From contig JACQUX010000037.1 in assembly GCA_016210045.1 (NCBI GenBank), positions 1 to 47,748 of the forward strand: a stretch of DNA of 47,748 bases. The letters are read 5' to 3'. This stretch comes from Deltaproteobacteria bacterium (GTDB lineage: Bacteria > UBA10199 > GCA-002796325 > JACPFF01). How positions within the stretch are numbered: position 1 is the stretch's first letter; each line of letters begins with the position of its first letter. The notes under the pieces were generated by a model. That model ran no database searches and was not told the DNA's origin. It was given only the letters and a program-made list of their open reading frames with translations. Of this stretch, positions 1 through 6,854 are shown piece after piece. The translations under genes and the position numbers were made by a program.

Positions 1-10
1 CCATTGCAGT

Positions 11-92
11 TGGGTGAGGGGGAGACCATCAGGACTCTCACTATCTTGTAATCCTCCCCCTCACCCTAGCCCTCTCCCCAAAGGGAGAGGGA
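11..92. repeat. GC-rich palindromic interspersed repeat, copy pair 1
   Basis: A GGGTGAGGGGGAG arm (about 11-24) faces a CTCCCCCTCACCC arm (about 54-66). The second is followed by the core palindrome CCCTCTCCCC-AAA-GGGAGAGGG (about 70-92). The same unit recurs at 2297-2396, 13768-13879 and 14228-14264. It resembles the REP-like GC-rich palindromes common between bacterial genes. All copies in this window lie between genes or at gene edges. Confidence 0.8.
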
Positions 93-113
93 AAAAAAGC
101 GCGGCAAGCCGCG
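92..113 (-). terminator. Rho-independent terminator of the protease gene
   Basis: Read on the minus strand, a perfect 6-bp stem CGCGGC/GCCGCG with a 2-nt loop is followed, after one base, by seven T. It lies about 20 bp past the stop codon of the subtilisin-like protease gene, where a terminator is expected. Confidence 0.8.
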
Positions 114-133
114 AGGAATTTCACCTAGGAAGA

Positions 134-2287
134 TTAAAAGACCACTAACGAACATCCGCCGCCGCCGGTACTCACGCCACCACTGGACGAAGACGACGAT
201 GTCGATGATGTCGCTTCCGCCGCGCTGCCGGCGCCATCCTCGGTCGGATTGTCCGGCGTGCAACTGACGGCTGTGACGGCCCGCACTGCGGCGAGCGCAT
301 TCAATTTGCCATAGCCCCACGTGTTGTTCGGCGTGGTGCCGGTGAAACTGTCCGCGGACGTATTGCTGATCAGCTTACTCTTAATATCGCCCGGCGTCAG
401 GCAGCCGTTGCGTTCCAACATCAGCGCCACCGTTCCCGCGACGTGCGGCGACGCCATCGAACTCCCTTCCAACTTGTGATGCGTACTGTCGCCCATGTTC
501 GACGCGGAATCGGAACTGCTCGAGGCCATCGTCGAAATGATCGGCTCCCCCGGCGCGGACAGTTCCGGTTTGGTCCGCCCGTCCGGCGTTGGACCTAAGC
601 TGGAGAACAGCGAGATGCCGCCCGCCGATCCGCCAGTGACTTGCGTTTGATCGCGACTCGTCCCGTTCATATCGGTCCAGGTCGCGACATGTTTGAACGC
701 GCCCACCGCGATGACTTTATTGGCCGTGGACGGGATCGTCATGGTGCGATCGCTGTCGCCGTTGACGTACGTGTAATTGCCGACCGAATTCGTGGTCCCG
801 CCTAACGTCTTGCGGAACGACACCGCGCTGGTGAGATCGGGATAGAGCCACGCATCGCCGGAACAGGTCCCACTCAGGATCAGGTCGAACGAGTAATTGG
901 AAATGCTGGAGGCACTGGTCCCCGACAGCCGCGTGATCGTCGCCAGCGCGTGCCGCTTACTGTTGTTCGCATTCGCGCTGTCGGTGAAATCGAGACTGAT
1001 CGAAAATTTTCCGTCGTTCGCCGAGCCGCTGCTGCCGGCGCTGACGGGGTCCATGTTGATCTTCTGCGTCGTCTTGTCGCTGGATCCGTACGCGTCTAAC
1101 TGCATCGTGCAATCGCTCGTGCTGTTCAGCCAGACATCCACTTGCGCCCCACCGTAGACCGTGAACACCGTGCCACCATCGCGGATCAGGAAGTCGTAGG
1201 CCTTCGTCTCGCTCGTGTGGGAGATCGTCGCGTGGATCCCGCCGAAGGTCGACGACTGACTATCGAAGGAAGAGAAATTTTCATTGCCCGCTGCGTTGAC
1301 GATCGCGCGACCTTGCTTGTCGGATCCGTTCGCGGTCAACAACGCGTCGAGACTCTGTTCGAACAACGACGTTCCGTCGTGCGCGCCCAGCGACGTGCCG
1401 AGCGACAAGTTCACTACCGCAGCCTTGTGTTGGCTCTGCGCCTTGCGGAAGATGTAATTCACCGCGTCGATCACAACCGTGGCAAACGTTCCATTGCTGG
1501 AGGCATCGGTCGCGTTGTGTTTGACGGCCACGATATTGGCGGCCGGCGCCGCGCCTTTGTACGTGGCGTGATTGCTCGCCATAATCCCGGCCACATGCGA
1601 CCCATGGCCGTTTGAATCCCCGTCCGGCGAACTGGTGCACGACCCGCCACTGGCCAAATTGCTCCCCGTATACTCCCGACCACTCGAACTGGAAATTTCC
1701 GCGACGCCGGTCCCCGTGGCAGTCTGGTCCCAATACGCCAAGATCCGCGTGCTTCCACCCGAGTCTTGGTAATCGGCGTGACTACAATCAATCCCGGAAT
1801 CGACCACCCCGACGATCACGCCGCTGCCGGTATACGCCTGCGGCAGTCCAGCCGTCGCGGCCTTGCTCGCCGTATTGACTTGATCGGCGAACACCGCCGG
1901 CATCGATTGATTCAGCAACGGACGCAATGGTTTCGCGGCTTCGACATATTCGATCCCCTCGGCCATTGCGAGTTCTTCCACGGCGCTGAGCGGCAGTTCC
2001 GCAGTGAGAATGGAACCCATCACCGACCGCACGGCTCCACCAAAGTCTTCGATTAAACGGCGCGCCATTTCGGGGTCGTCGGATTTCACGAAGATGTCGG
2101 CCAGCGGCGTGCCGTCGACCGCGGCCTTCACGCCCCATGGCCGGCCCAACGCGGCCGCCACCGCCGGTTGCTCCGCAGCCAGCCGCAACGCGGGATCCAA
2201 CCGCGTCGGCAGTTCCGCCGCCTGCAACGAGGCCCCCAATAACATGCCCAACACCACGCCCACTTGCATGCGCCGCCATCCCTTCAT
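134..2287 (-). CDS. Secreted subtilisin-like serine protease (S8 family)
   Basis: This 717-residue protein should be exported and cleave proteins outside the cytoplasm. It has an N-terminal signal peptide ending near LQAAE, then a propeptide-like region (about 60-125) with IFVK and YVEAAKPLRP. The catalytic domain carries Asp163 (VVDSGID), His228 (NGHGSHVAG), oxyanion Asn335 (NAAGNE) and Ser610 (EGSSMASPHVAG), so the triad is complete. An inserted beta-rich stretch (about 360-520) separates His and Ser blocks. The C-terminus is Ser/Gly low complexity ending GGGGCSLVVF, possibly an anchoring or sorting tail. I chose the ATG at 2287; an upstream in-frame ATG at 2347 would add 20 residues translated from the palindromic repeat. 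The propeptide-like gene at 2420-2857 is immediately upstream on the same strand. Confidence 0.92.
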   Translation of the reverse strand: MKGWRRMQVGVVLGMLLGASLQAAELPTRLDPALRLAAEQPAVAAALGRPWGVKAAVDGTPLADIFVKSDDPEMARRLIEDFGGAVRSVMGSILTAELPLSAVEELAMAEGIEYVEAAKPLRPLLNQSMPAVFADQVNTASKAATAGLPQAYTGSGVIVGVVDSGIDCSHADYQDSGGSTRILAYWDQTATGTGVAEISSSSGREYTGSNLASGGSCTSSPDGDSNGHGSHVAGIMASNHATYKGAAPAANIVAVKHNATDASSNGTFATVVIDAVNYIFRKAQSQHKAAVVNLSLGTSLGAHDGTSLFEQSLDALLTANGSDKQGRAIVNAAGNENFSSFDSQSSTFGGIHATISHTSETKAYDFLIRDGGTVFTVYGGAQVDVWLNSTSDCTMQLDAYGSSDKTTQKINMDPVSAGSSGSANDGKFSISLDFTDSANANNSKRHALATITRLSGTSASSISNYSFDLILSGTCSGDAWLYPDLTSAVSFRKTLGGTTNSVGNYTYVNGDSDRTMTIPSTANKVIAVGAFKHVATWTDMNGTSRDQTQVTGGSAGGISLFSSLGPTPDGRTKPELSAPGEPIISTMASSSSDSASNMGDSTHHKLEGSSMASPHVAGTVALMLERNGCLTPGDIKSKLISNTSADSFTGTTPNNTWGYGKLNALAAVRAVTAVSCTPDNPTEDGAGSAAEATSSTSSSSSSGGVSTGGGGCSLVVF

Positions 2288-2296
2288 TCTAAGTGC

Positions 2297-2396
2297 CCCC
2301 TTCCCTCGCCCTGTTGGGGAGAGGGTTGGGGTGAGGGGGAGAACCACCGCTGCGGCCTCCCCCTCACCCTATCCCTCCCCCCAAAGGGGGAGGGGA
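2297..2396. repeat. GC-rich palindromic interspersed repeat, copy pair 2
   Basis: Two oppositely oriented copies of the unit described at 11-92 fill the gap between the protease gene and the upstream propeptide-like gene. The GGGTGAGGGGGAG arm ends near 2341 and the CTCCCCCTCACCC arm begins near 2358, the same back-to-back layout as copy pair 1. The hairpins could attenuate or stabilise the mRNA between the two genes. Confidence 0.8.
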
Positions 2397-2419
2397 CTCG
2401 CCCACGAATTCAGTGCCGA

Positions 2420-2857
2420 CTATTTCCCCACATTCACCGGCGCGCCTTTCGGTCTTACCACCGCCGCGCCTTCGATCACTTGCACAAACGGCAGCCGCGC
2501 CACGCGCCACAAATCGGTCAACCGCAAATGCCCCGTCAACAGCGTCGCCGACTGCGTGCCGTGCTCCAACACGCTGCGCGACACAAAGCCGGCGTAGCGC
2601 AACTGCTGCGCATGCTCTTCCTCAAGCCGTCCGTCGATCTTCACCAGACATTCGACCCACTGCTGCCGCCGCACCCACCCGCGCGCCGCAGTCCATTGTG
2701 CATTCAACGTCGGCGCGATCTTGCCCGATACCGCCGTGTCCGCAACAGACGTGCGCTCCGCCGCTCCAGCGGATCCGCCCCACGATACGCACACCATGCC
2801 GATCCCCAACAGGAGCCCGTGCATCCACCACCGTGCCGACCGCTGTGCACATCGCAT
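2420..2857 (-). CDS. Secreted protein resembling a detached subtilisin propeptide
   Basis: 145 residues with a signal peptide (hydrophobic LLLGIGMVCVSWGG, cleavage near AGAA). The mature part resembles the propeptide region of the neighbouring protease: VECLVKIDG matches its ADIFVKSDD; AGFVSRSV matches GGAVRSVM; LLTGHLRLTDLWRVARLP matches ILTAELPLSAVEELAMAE; VQVIEGAAVVRP matches IEYVEAAKPLRP. No catalytic domain follows; a stop codon ends the protein here. Subtilase propeptides act as folding chaperones and inhibitors, so a role in protease folding or control is inferred. It precedes the protease gene on the same strand, 132 bp away across a palindromic repeat. Start uncertain: Met1 at 2857, or Met12 at 2824 after GGTGG. 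Confidence 0.7.
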   Translation of the reverse strand: MRCAQRSARWWMHGLLLGIGMVCVSWGGSAGAAERTSVADTAVSGKIAPTLNAQWTAARGWVRRQQWVECLVKIDGRLEEEHAQQLRYAGFVSRSVLEHGTQSATLLTGHLRLTDLWRVARLPFVQVIEGAAVVRPKGAPVNVGK

Positions 2858-2958
2858 AGCCCGCCCGTTAGCGAATCACCTCACGGAACGCGAGGGAAAA
2901 ATTCGAGTGTGGGTTCAGGAATCCCGACCAACAACCGTATTCCCACTTTGGAGAGAGC

Positions 2959-3768
2959 ATGCCTTTCAAGCACCTGCTACTATCGGGGCTGTTGTCGATC
3001 GCGATGATCGGATGCGGACGCGTCGACGACCCGTCACTCGATCTTGCCGACGCGGACCCGGCCATAGATCCCGTACCGGCAACGTCCGATTTATCGACAG
3101 CAGAGGACCCGCCGCCCAGCACGCCGCACCAGACCAAAGTCAACACCGTGACGCTGCAAGCAATCCACGTCGTGATAGAAAACCTGACCACGACGCCGGA
3201 TCGCGCGGCGCGGCTCGAGGGCGACCAATTCGTCGGCATCCTCCCCTCCACCAGTCGATTTAAGGATACCCGCGACGACACGATGACCATCCCGTGCAGT
3301 CATCATGAAGGGACCGTTCAACTCCACACCGCCGGCATCGTCGACGCGGACAGCGCCGACAGCGTCATCGAGGCCGAATACCAGGATTGTCGCACCGACA
3401 TTCGCACCCGCACGATCGGCGCGCCCCGCTGCAGCTATCGCGCGCGCGTCACTGGAAAGATCACCTGCACCTTCCAAGGCGCCGCCACCGGCACCACGGA
3501 AGTCCATATCGCCGCCCAGTGCCAAACCGATACGCCCTGCGGCGGACTCACCGTGGTCGTGGACGACGTATCCCACACCTATGGCACCGACATGACCGCC
3601 ATCTACACCAAGCGCGAAAACGCCCTCTTCCTTCACAACGCCTTCCCGCGCACCGGCCAAGCCTGCATCGACGACTTATCGCTCCCATTCCCGCAATGGG
3701 GCGAAGTCTCCAACCTCAACGCCGCAGTCGTCGGATGTGAGGCGGATACGGAAACGACGGACGGTTAG
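2959..3768 (+). CDS. Hypothetical lipoprotein, cysteine-rich
   Basis: 269 residues. The N-terminus MPFKHLLLSGLLSIAMIGCG is a lipoprotein signal with lipobox IGC, so lipidation at Cys19 and membrane anchoring are expected. GGAGAGAGC just ahead of the ATG serves as ribosome site. The mature part opens with an acidic, Pro/Asp-rich linker. It then has about eight cysteines (CSHHEG, YQDCRTD, RCSYRARV, ITCTF, QCQTDTPCGG, QACIDD, VVGCEAD), which suggests disulfides. I recognise no domain. It is transcribed away from the propeptide-protease pair and is convergent with the nucleotidyltransferase gene. Confidence 0.8.
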   Translation: MPFKHLLLSGLLSIAMIGCGRVDDPSLDLADADPAIDPVPATSDLSTAEDPPPSTPHQTKVNTVTLQAIHVVIENLTTTPDRAARLEGDQFVGILPSTSRFKDTRDDTMTIPCSHHEGTVQLHTAGIVDADSADSVIEAEYQDCRTDIRTRTIGAPRCSYRARVTGKITCTFQGAATGTTEVHIAAQCQTDTPCGGLTVVVDDVSHTYGTDMTAIYTKRENALFLHNAFPRTGQACIDDLSLPFPQWGEVSNLNAAVVGCEADTETTDG

Positions 3769-3807
3769 ATCTCGAGAGGAAACTCGATGCCCCGGCGGAT
3801 GCGGAAA

Positions 3808-4311
3808 TCACGGCTTCGACTTCTGTTCCTCTGCCATCAAGGCGCGCAAGAACGCGACATCGGCTCGATCCGATGCGCGATAGGTATCTTTAGTATCGAT
3901 CAGCACCGCTTTCGACGGGATGGGGATCTGGACTCCATCGACCTCCACGTGTTCCATGCCGACGCGTTGGACTTGCTGAAAATCGACCGCGCAGGCCTTG
4001 CCCAACAGGTCGATCAGGATCTCATCCCCGACTCGCACCACGCCGTAATTAAGGACATCGTCGTCCGCTACCAGTGCAATGGCATTGTCCGGCAAGTATT
4101 GTAACGCGCGCTTGATCCGCTGCATGTTTTCGACGGACGGATTAACGAGCAAATCGACATCTTTGGTAAAGCGGCCCAGCCCATATAAGATGACGGCGAA
4201 ACCGCCAATGAGCACGTACTCCACATGTGCATCATTGAGCGCCCGGCACAGGGCTACGAGGTCTTCGACGTGCGGCGCACGCGCGTACGTACGATCATTC
4301 GAGTCATCCAT
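3808..4311 (-). CDS. Nucleotidyltransferase-fold protein
   Basis: 167 residues. The motif GGFAVILYG followed by TKDVDLLV is the GG-x-D-x-D signature of small nucleotidyltransferase-fold proteins (MNT/AbiEii-like, DUF6036-like), in which the two Asp bind metal. A later Asp lies in ILIDLLG. Such proteins act as toxins or antitoxin-side modifiers, or have other nucleotidyl-transfer roles; the target cannot be read from sequence. AAGGAAG about 9 nt before the ATG supports the start. The start lies inside the end of the upstream 71-residue gene (58-bp overlap), so the two are probably translated together as a pair. Confidence 0.75.
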   Translation of the reverse strand: MDDSNDRTYARAPHVEDLVALCRALNDAHVEYVLIGGFAVILYGLGRFTKDVDLLVNPSVENMQRIKRALQYLPDNAIALVADDDVLNYGVVRVGDEILIDLLGKACAVDFQQVQRVGMEHVEVDGVQIPIPSKAVLIDTKDTYRASDRADVAFLRALMAEEQKSKP

Positions 4312-4469
4312 GCGTCGGCTTCCTTATGTGTCTTGAAACGGTACACGCCGCGAGGGACCAGCGCGTGACGCAACAAGCGATCCCCGGTTCGCTGCAAGAT
4401 CCTCGCATCGCGCACCGGATCCGCCTTCCCCGTCCGCCCCACCACCTTCATCGTCAATGGCTTGCGCAT
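4254..4469 (-). CDS. Small partner protein of the nucleotidyltransferase
   Basis: 71 residues, basic. It contains RDARILQRTGDRLLRHALVPRG and then YRFKTHKEADAWM, the kind of short sequence I recall seeing encoded directly before nucleotidyltransferase-fold genes. It overlaps the downstream gene by 58 bp, typical of a two-gene cassette. I see no helix-turn-helix. The start could be Met1 (4469) or Met7 (4451); neither has a strong ribosome site. Function unknown; a toxin-antitoxin-like pair is one possibility. Confidence 0.6.
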   Translation of the reverse strand: MRKPLTMKVVGRTGKADPVRDARILQRTGDRLLRHALVPRGVYRFKTHKEADAWMTRMIVRTRVRRTSKTS

Positions 4470-4815
4470 ATTGGAGCAGCATAGAGAGGTCCCGCTGGTT
4501 CGTCAATCGGGGGGAACGTCGGGGCGCCGTCCTCCTGCTTTCCGAACAATGGAACACTGCGGTGCCTCGCGAGGCTGGAGACCGTGCGAAGACTGCGGAT
4601 ATCCCGCGAGGCAAGGCGCCGATATCATGGGGAGAAAACTTTTTCCACCGTCGCGCGACCATAATACGCCCCTCTGGCCCGCATCTTGCTCATCATAAAG
4701 GGCAACGATCCGCCGGGCCCTAAAAATAGGCACCCACGAGAATCGGACTTGACGAAAAAAAAAAAAACCGAGGTATCCACACGACCGGATAACCGACAAC
4801 TAACCAGGAGGTTCT
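4470..4815. other. Intergenic region, no gene supported
   Basis: 346 bp between divergent genes. It holds a 9-bp inverted repeat TGCCTCGCG (4563-4571)/CGCGAGGCA (4605-4613) and a run of 13 A at 4755-4767. A weak promoter-like pair TTGACG (4749-4754) and TATCCA (4774-4779) has 19-bp spacing. The ribosome site CCAGGAGG lies just before the gene at 4816. Short open frames here look like chance. Confidence 0.5.
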
Positions 4816-5733
4816 ATGGGAACCACAAGTATCCGCGACGTCATCTGCGGCGGCCTCACCGAGATCGCCAACCTCATCGCCCCCGTCATCGCCGTGCCGA
4901 AGCAGGAGCTGGAACAATTCTGCACCGCACTGAAAGCGGCCGCCGCGAACGACCAAGTCGTCATCGAGCAGGGCTGGAGTAAAGGCGCGCTCGGACTCTC
5001 CTACACGAGTCGTTTCGGACCATCCCACCTGCTCATCAGCGACGACAAGTCCGGCCCGGTCGGTCAGGGTCATCTTGGGGGCAGAGCCGCCTACGAATTG
5101 GGGGCACTGGGTCGCATCCTGGTCGGCGGGCTCTTGGGCCTCCAGGGCCTCTCCGAGGAGGCCGCACAAGCCATCACGAGCAGTCCCACCCTACTCGGGG
5201 CGACCCAATACCTCGCCTGTCTCCAAACCCAGGGCCGTGCCGCGTGCGCACCGGCCGCCAATCTGTTGCAAGCCAAGGTAGATGTCGAGGCCCTCCGTAA
5301 CGACCCCGGCGCAGAAGGCCGGCTCGCGAATGCCGTATTCGCTGAAGCCATCGCAATCTGGGCTAAGGTTGAAAACTTTTTGCGCGCCGGCCGCCAGGCG
5401 GATTCCGACGACAGCGATCTGGATAAACTGGACAAGATCCCCCTCAAGTACGCGGCGGCCAGACCCGTCATTCCACCGCGCACCCTCGCGGAGGCCCGAG
5501 GAATCAGCCGTGTGGCGCATGAAATGTTAACGGAATTTGAAACGAATGAGGCACTACGATCGTTCGTCTTCGATGAGGGGGCGTGTAAAAGTGAAGGATG
5601 TGGCGGAATGAGATCCTGCGTGTTCTCCAGCTATTTATTTAGCTACCATGTTGAATGCCGATCTAAGCAAGAGGATGTTTTCAAAGTTTTGGATAAGGAT
5701 TGGGGAAAGCCGACAAAAGCCGAGCGCCAATAA
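4816..5733 (+). CDS. Unknown protein, first of a tandem paralogous pair
   Basis: 305 residues, strong ribosome site (CCAGGAGGTTCT-ATG). No known domain recognised. It is clearly paralogous to the next gene: both start MGTTSI and continue with CGGLTEIA. Both also have a glycine-rich hydrophobic segment (LVGGLLGLQGLS), a CLQTQ-x4-C pair, NFLRAGR followed by an Asp-rich DSDDSDLDKLD, and HEMLTEFETNEALRSF. There is no obvious signal peptide, yet several conserved cysteines (CLQTQGRAAC, GACKSEGCGG) hint at disulfides. The C-terminal 40 residues (after SCVF) are not shared with the paralogue. Location and role unknown. Confidence 0.75.
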   Translation: MGTTSIRDVICGGLTEIANLIAPVIAVPKQELEQFCTALKAAAANDQVVIEQGWSKGALGLSYTSRFGPSHLLISDDKSGPVGQGHLGGRAAYELGALGRILVGGLLGLQGLSEEAAQAITSSPTLLGATQYLACLQTQGRAACAPAANLLQAKVDVEALRNDPGAEGRLANAVFAEAIAIWAKVENFLRAGRQADSDDSDLDKLDKIPLKYAAARPVIPPRTLAEARGISRVAHEMLTEFETNEALRSFVFDEGACKSEGCGGMRSCVFSSYLFSYHVECRSKQEDVFKVLDKDWGKPTKAERQ

Positions 5734-5767
5734 GGGATCGCTACTACACACTCCAGGACATTGCCAA

Positions 5768-5795
5768 CCCCGCTCCACACGGCCGTGGAGCGGGG
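5768..5795 (+). repeat. Perfect inverted repeat between the paralogues
   Basis: CCCCGCTCCA (5768-5777) and TGGAGCGGGG (5786-5795) form a 10-bp stem, extendable by one C-G pair. No T run follows, so it is not a standard terminator. It may attenuate read-through from the first to the second paralogue. Confidence 0.6.
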
Positions 5796-5892
5796 GGCGT
5801 AACGATATTTCACACACCTCCCCTGCAACCAACGCAATTCGCGCTTGACAGGGCGATGAAAGCGTTCTCAATGTCGCTGGCGAGGAGGGATT

Positions 5893-6774
5893 ATGGGCAC
5901 TACCAGTATCTGCAACGTCGTCTGCGGTGGACTCACCGAGATCGCCGACATTCTCAATCCAGTCATTAACGTGCCGCGACATGAACTGCAGCGACTCTGT
6001 ACGACCCTCGCCAATGCGAGTGCGCTCGACCAAGTGACGATCGAACCCATCAAGGAAGGCGAACGCGGCACCATGACCCTGGCCTTCGAAGGCCGCGCGG
6101 AAGCTGGGAGCATCCGGTTTCAAGACACGAAAAGCGGCAGCGCTAGCACGCTGCCCCCGAGCGAACCTGCCACGTTTCTGTTGGGCGGCCTGAGCGCCGT
6201 CCTCATCGGGGGGCTGTTGGGAAACTCCGCCCTCTCCCAGGAAGGCGAAGAGCAAATATTGGGCCACTGGGTCTTGGGCGACGCCGCGAATTATATGCAC
6301 TGCCTCCAAACGCAGGATCACGAGACATGCGCCGAATACACGGACACATTGCGACGCAATATTGCGTTTTTGCAGGCGAGCCGCGACCCTGTTGTAGGGA
6401 ACACACAAACGAACTTCCCCTTCACGGAAACGACTCGCCTCTGGACGAAGGCCGATAATTTTTTGCGAGCGGGGCGTGAGAAAGATTCTGACAACAACGA
6501 CCTCGACACCCTGGACCAAGTCCTGGAGAAATACAAGGATCGCCGCCCTACCGGTACACTACCGCTCCCTGTTGCGGAGGTACGAGCGGCAAATTACTGG
6601 GCTCATGAGATGATGCGTGAATTCAACACGAGTGGTGCGCTGCGTGCCTTCGCTATCGATTACGGAACATGTACTGAAACGCGGACCTCGTGGAACGCCT
6701 GCCCAGCGACCATTGTCGAAACGATTGCACCCGGTACAGTCTGCACCTTCGCGGGATACGCGTTCCGCAAATAG
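5893..6774 (+). CDS. Unknown protein, second of a tandem paralogous pair
   Basis: 293 residues, ribosome site GAGGAGGG before the ATG. It aligns along most of its length with the 305-residue product upstream. Shared blocks are MGTTSI/CGGLTEIA, the glycine-rich hydrophobic LIGGLLGNSALSQEGEE, CLQTQDHETC, NFLRAGREKDSDNNDLDTLD and HEMMREFNTSGALRAF. The Asp/Asn-rich stretch (DSDNNDLDTLD) recalls calcium-binding loops, but the spacing is not a canonical EF-hand or type-3 repeat. The C-terminus differs from its paralogue and carries NACPATIV and GTVCTFAG. A strong hairpin terminator follows at 6798. Function unknown; tandem duplication with divergent tails suggests related but distinct partners. Confidence 0.75.
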   Translation: MGTTSICNVVCGGLTEIADILNPVINVPRHELQRLCTTLANASALDQVTIEPIKEGERGTMTLAFEGRAEAGSIRFQDTKSGSASTLPPSEPATFLLGGLSAVLIGGLLGNSALSQEGEEQILGHWVLGDAANYMHCLQTQDHETCAEYTDTLRRNIAFLQASRDPVVGNTQTNFPFTETTRLWTKADNFLRAGREKDSDNNDLDTLDQVLEKYKDRRPTGTLPLPVAEVRAANYWAHEMMREFNTSGALRAFAIDYGTCTETRTSWNACPATIVETIAPGTVCTFAGYAFRK

Positions 6775-6797
6775 GCTCGCGTCTCATCAACATAAAA

Positions 6798-6827
6798 CCG
6801 CCCGTGTCATTTTCGTGACACGGGCGG
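6798..6827. terminator. Bidirectional hairpin terminator
   Basis: Perfect 12-bp stem CCGCCCGTGTCA/TGACACGGGCGG with a 6-nt loop. Read on the minus strand it is followed by TTTTAT, so it should terminate the 6855-9851 gene. On the plus strand it follows the paralogue pair with only GCTTCTC after the stem, a weaker terminator. It lies between two convergent genes. Confidence 0.85.
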
Positions 6828-6854
6828 GCTTCTCACAAACAACGCACTGCAAAT

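Noticed and set aside
1142-1615. Plus-strand frame opposite the protease
   Set aside because: Arg/Ala-rich shadow with no ribosome site, antisense to the catalytic domain.
5845-5873. Promoter for the second paralogue (TTGACA at 5845)
   Set aside because: The -10 at 17-bp spacing is TCAATG, a poor match; the pair may simply be co-transcribed.
6478-6515. EF-hand or thrombospondin type-3 calcium loop in the second paralogue
   Set aside because: DSDNNDLDTLD has the acidic residues but not the spacing or the Gly of either motif; kept only as an observation.
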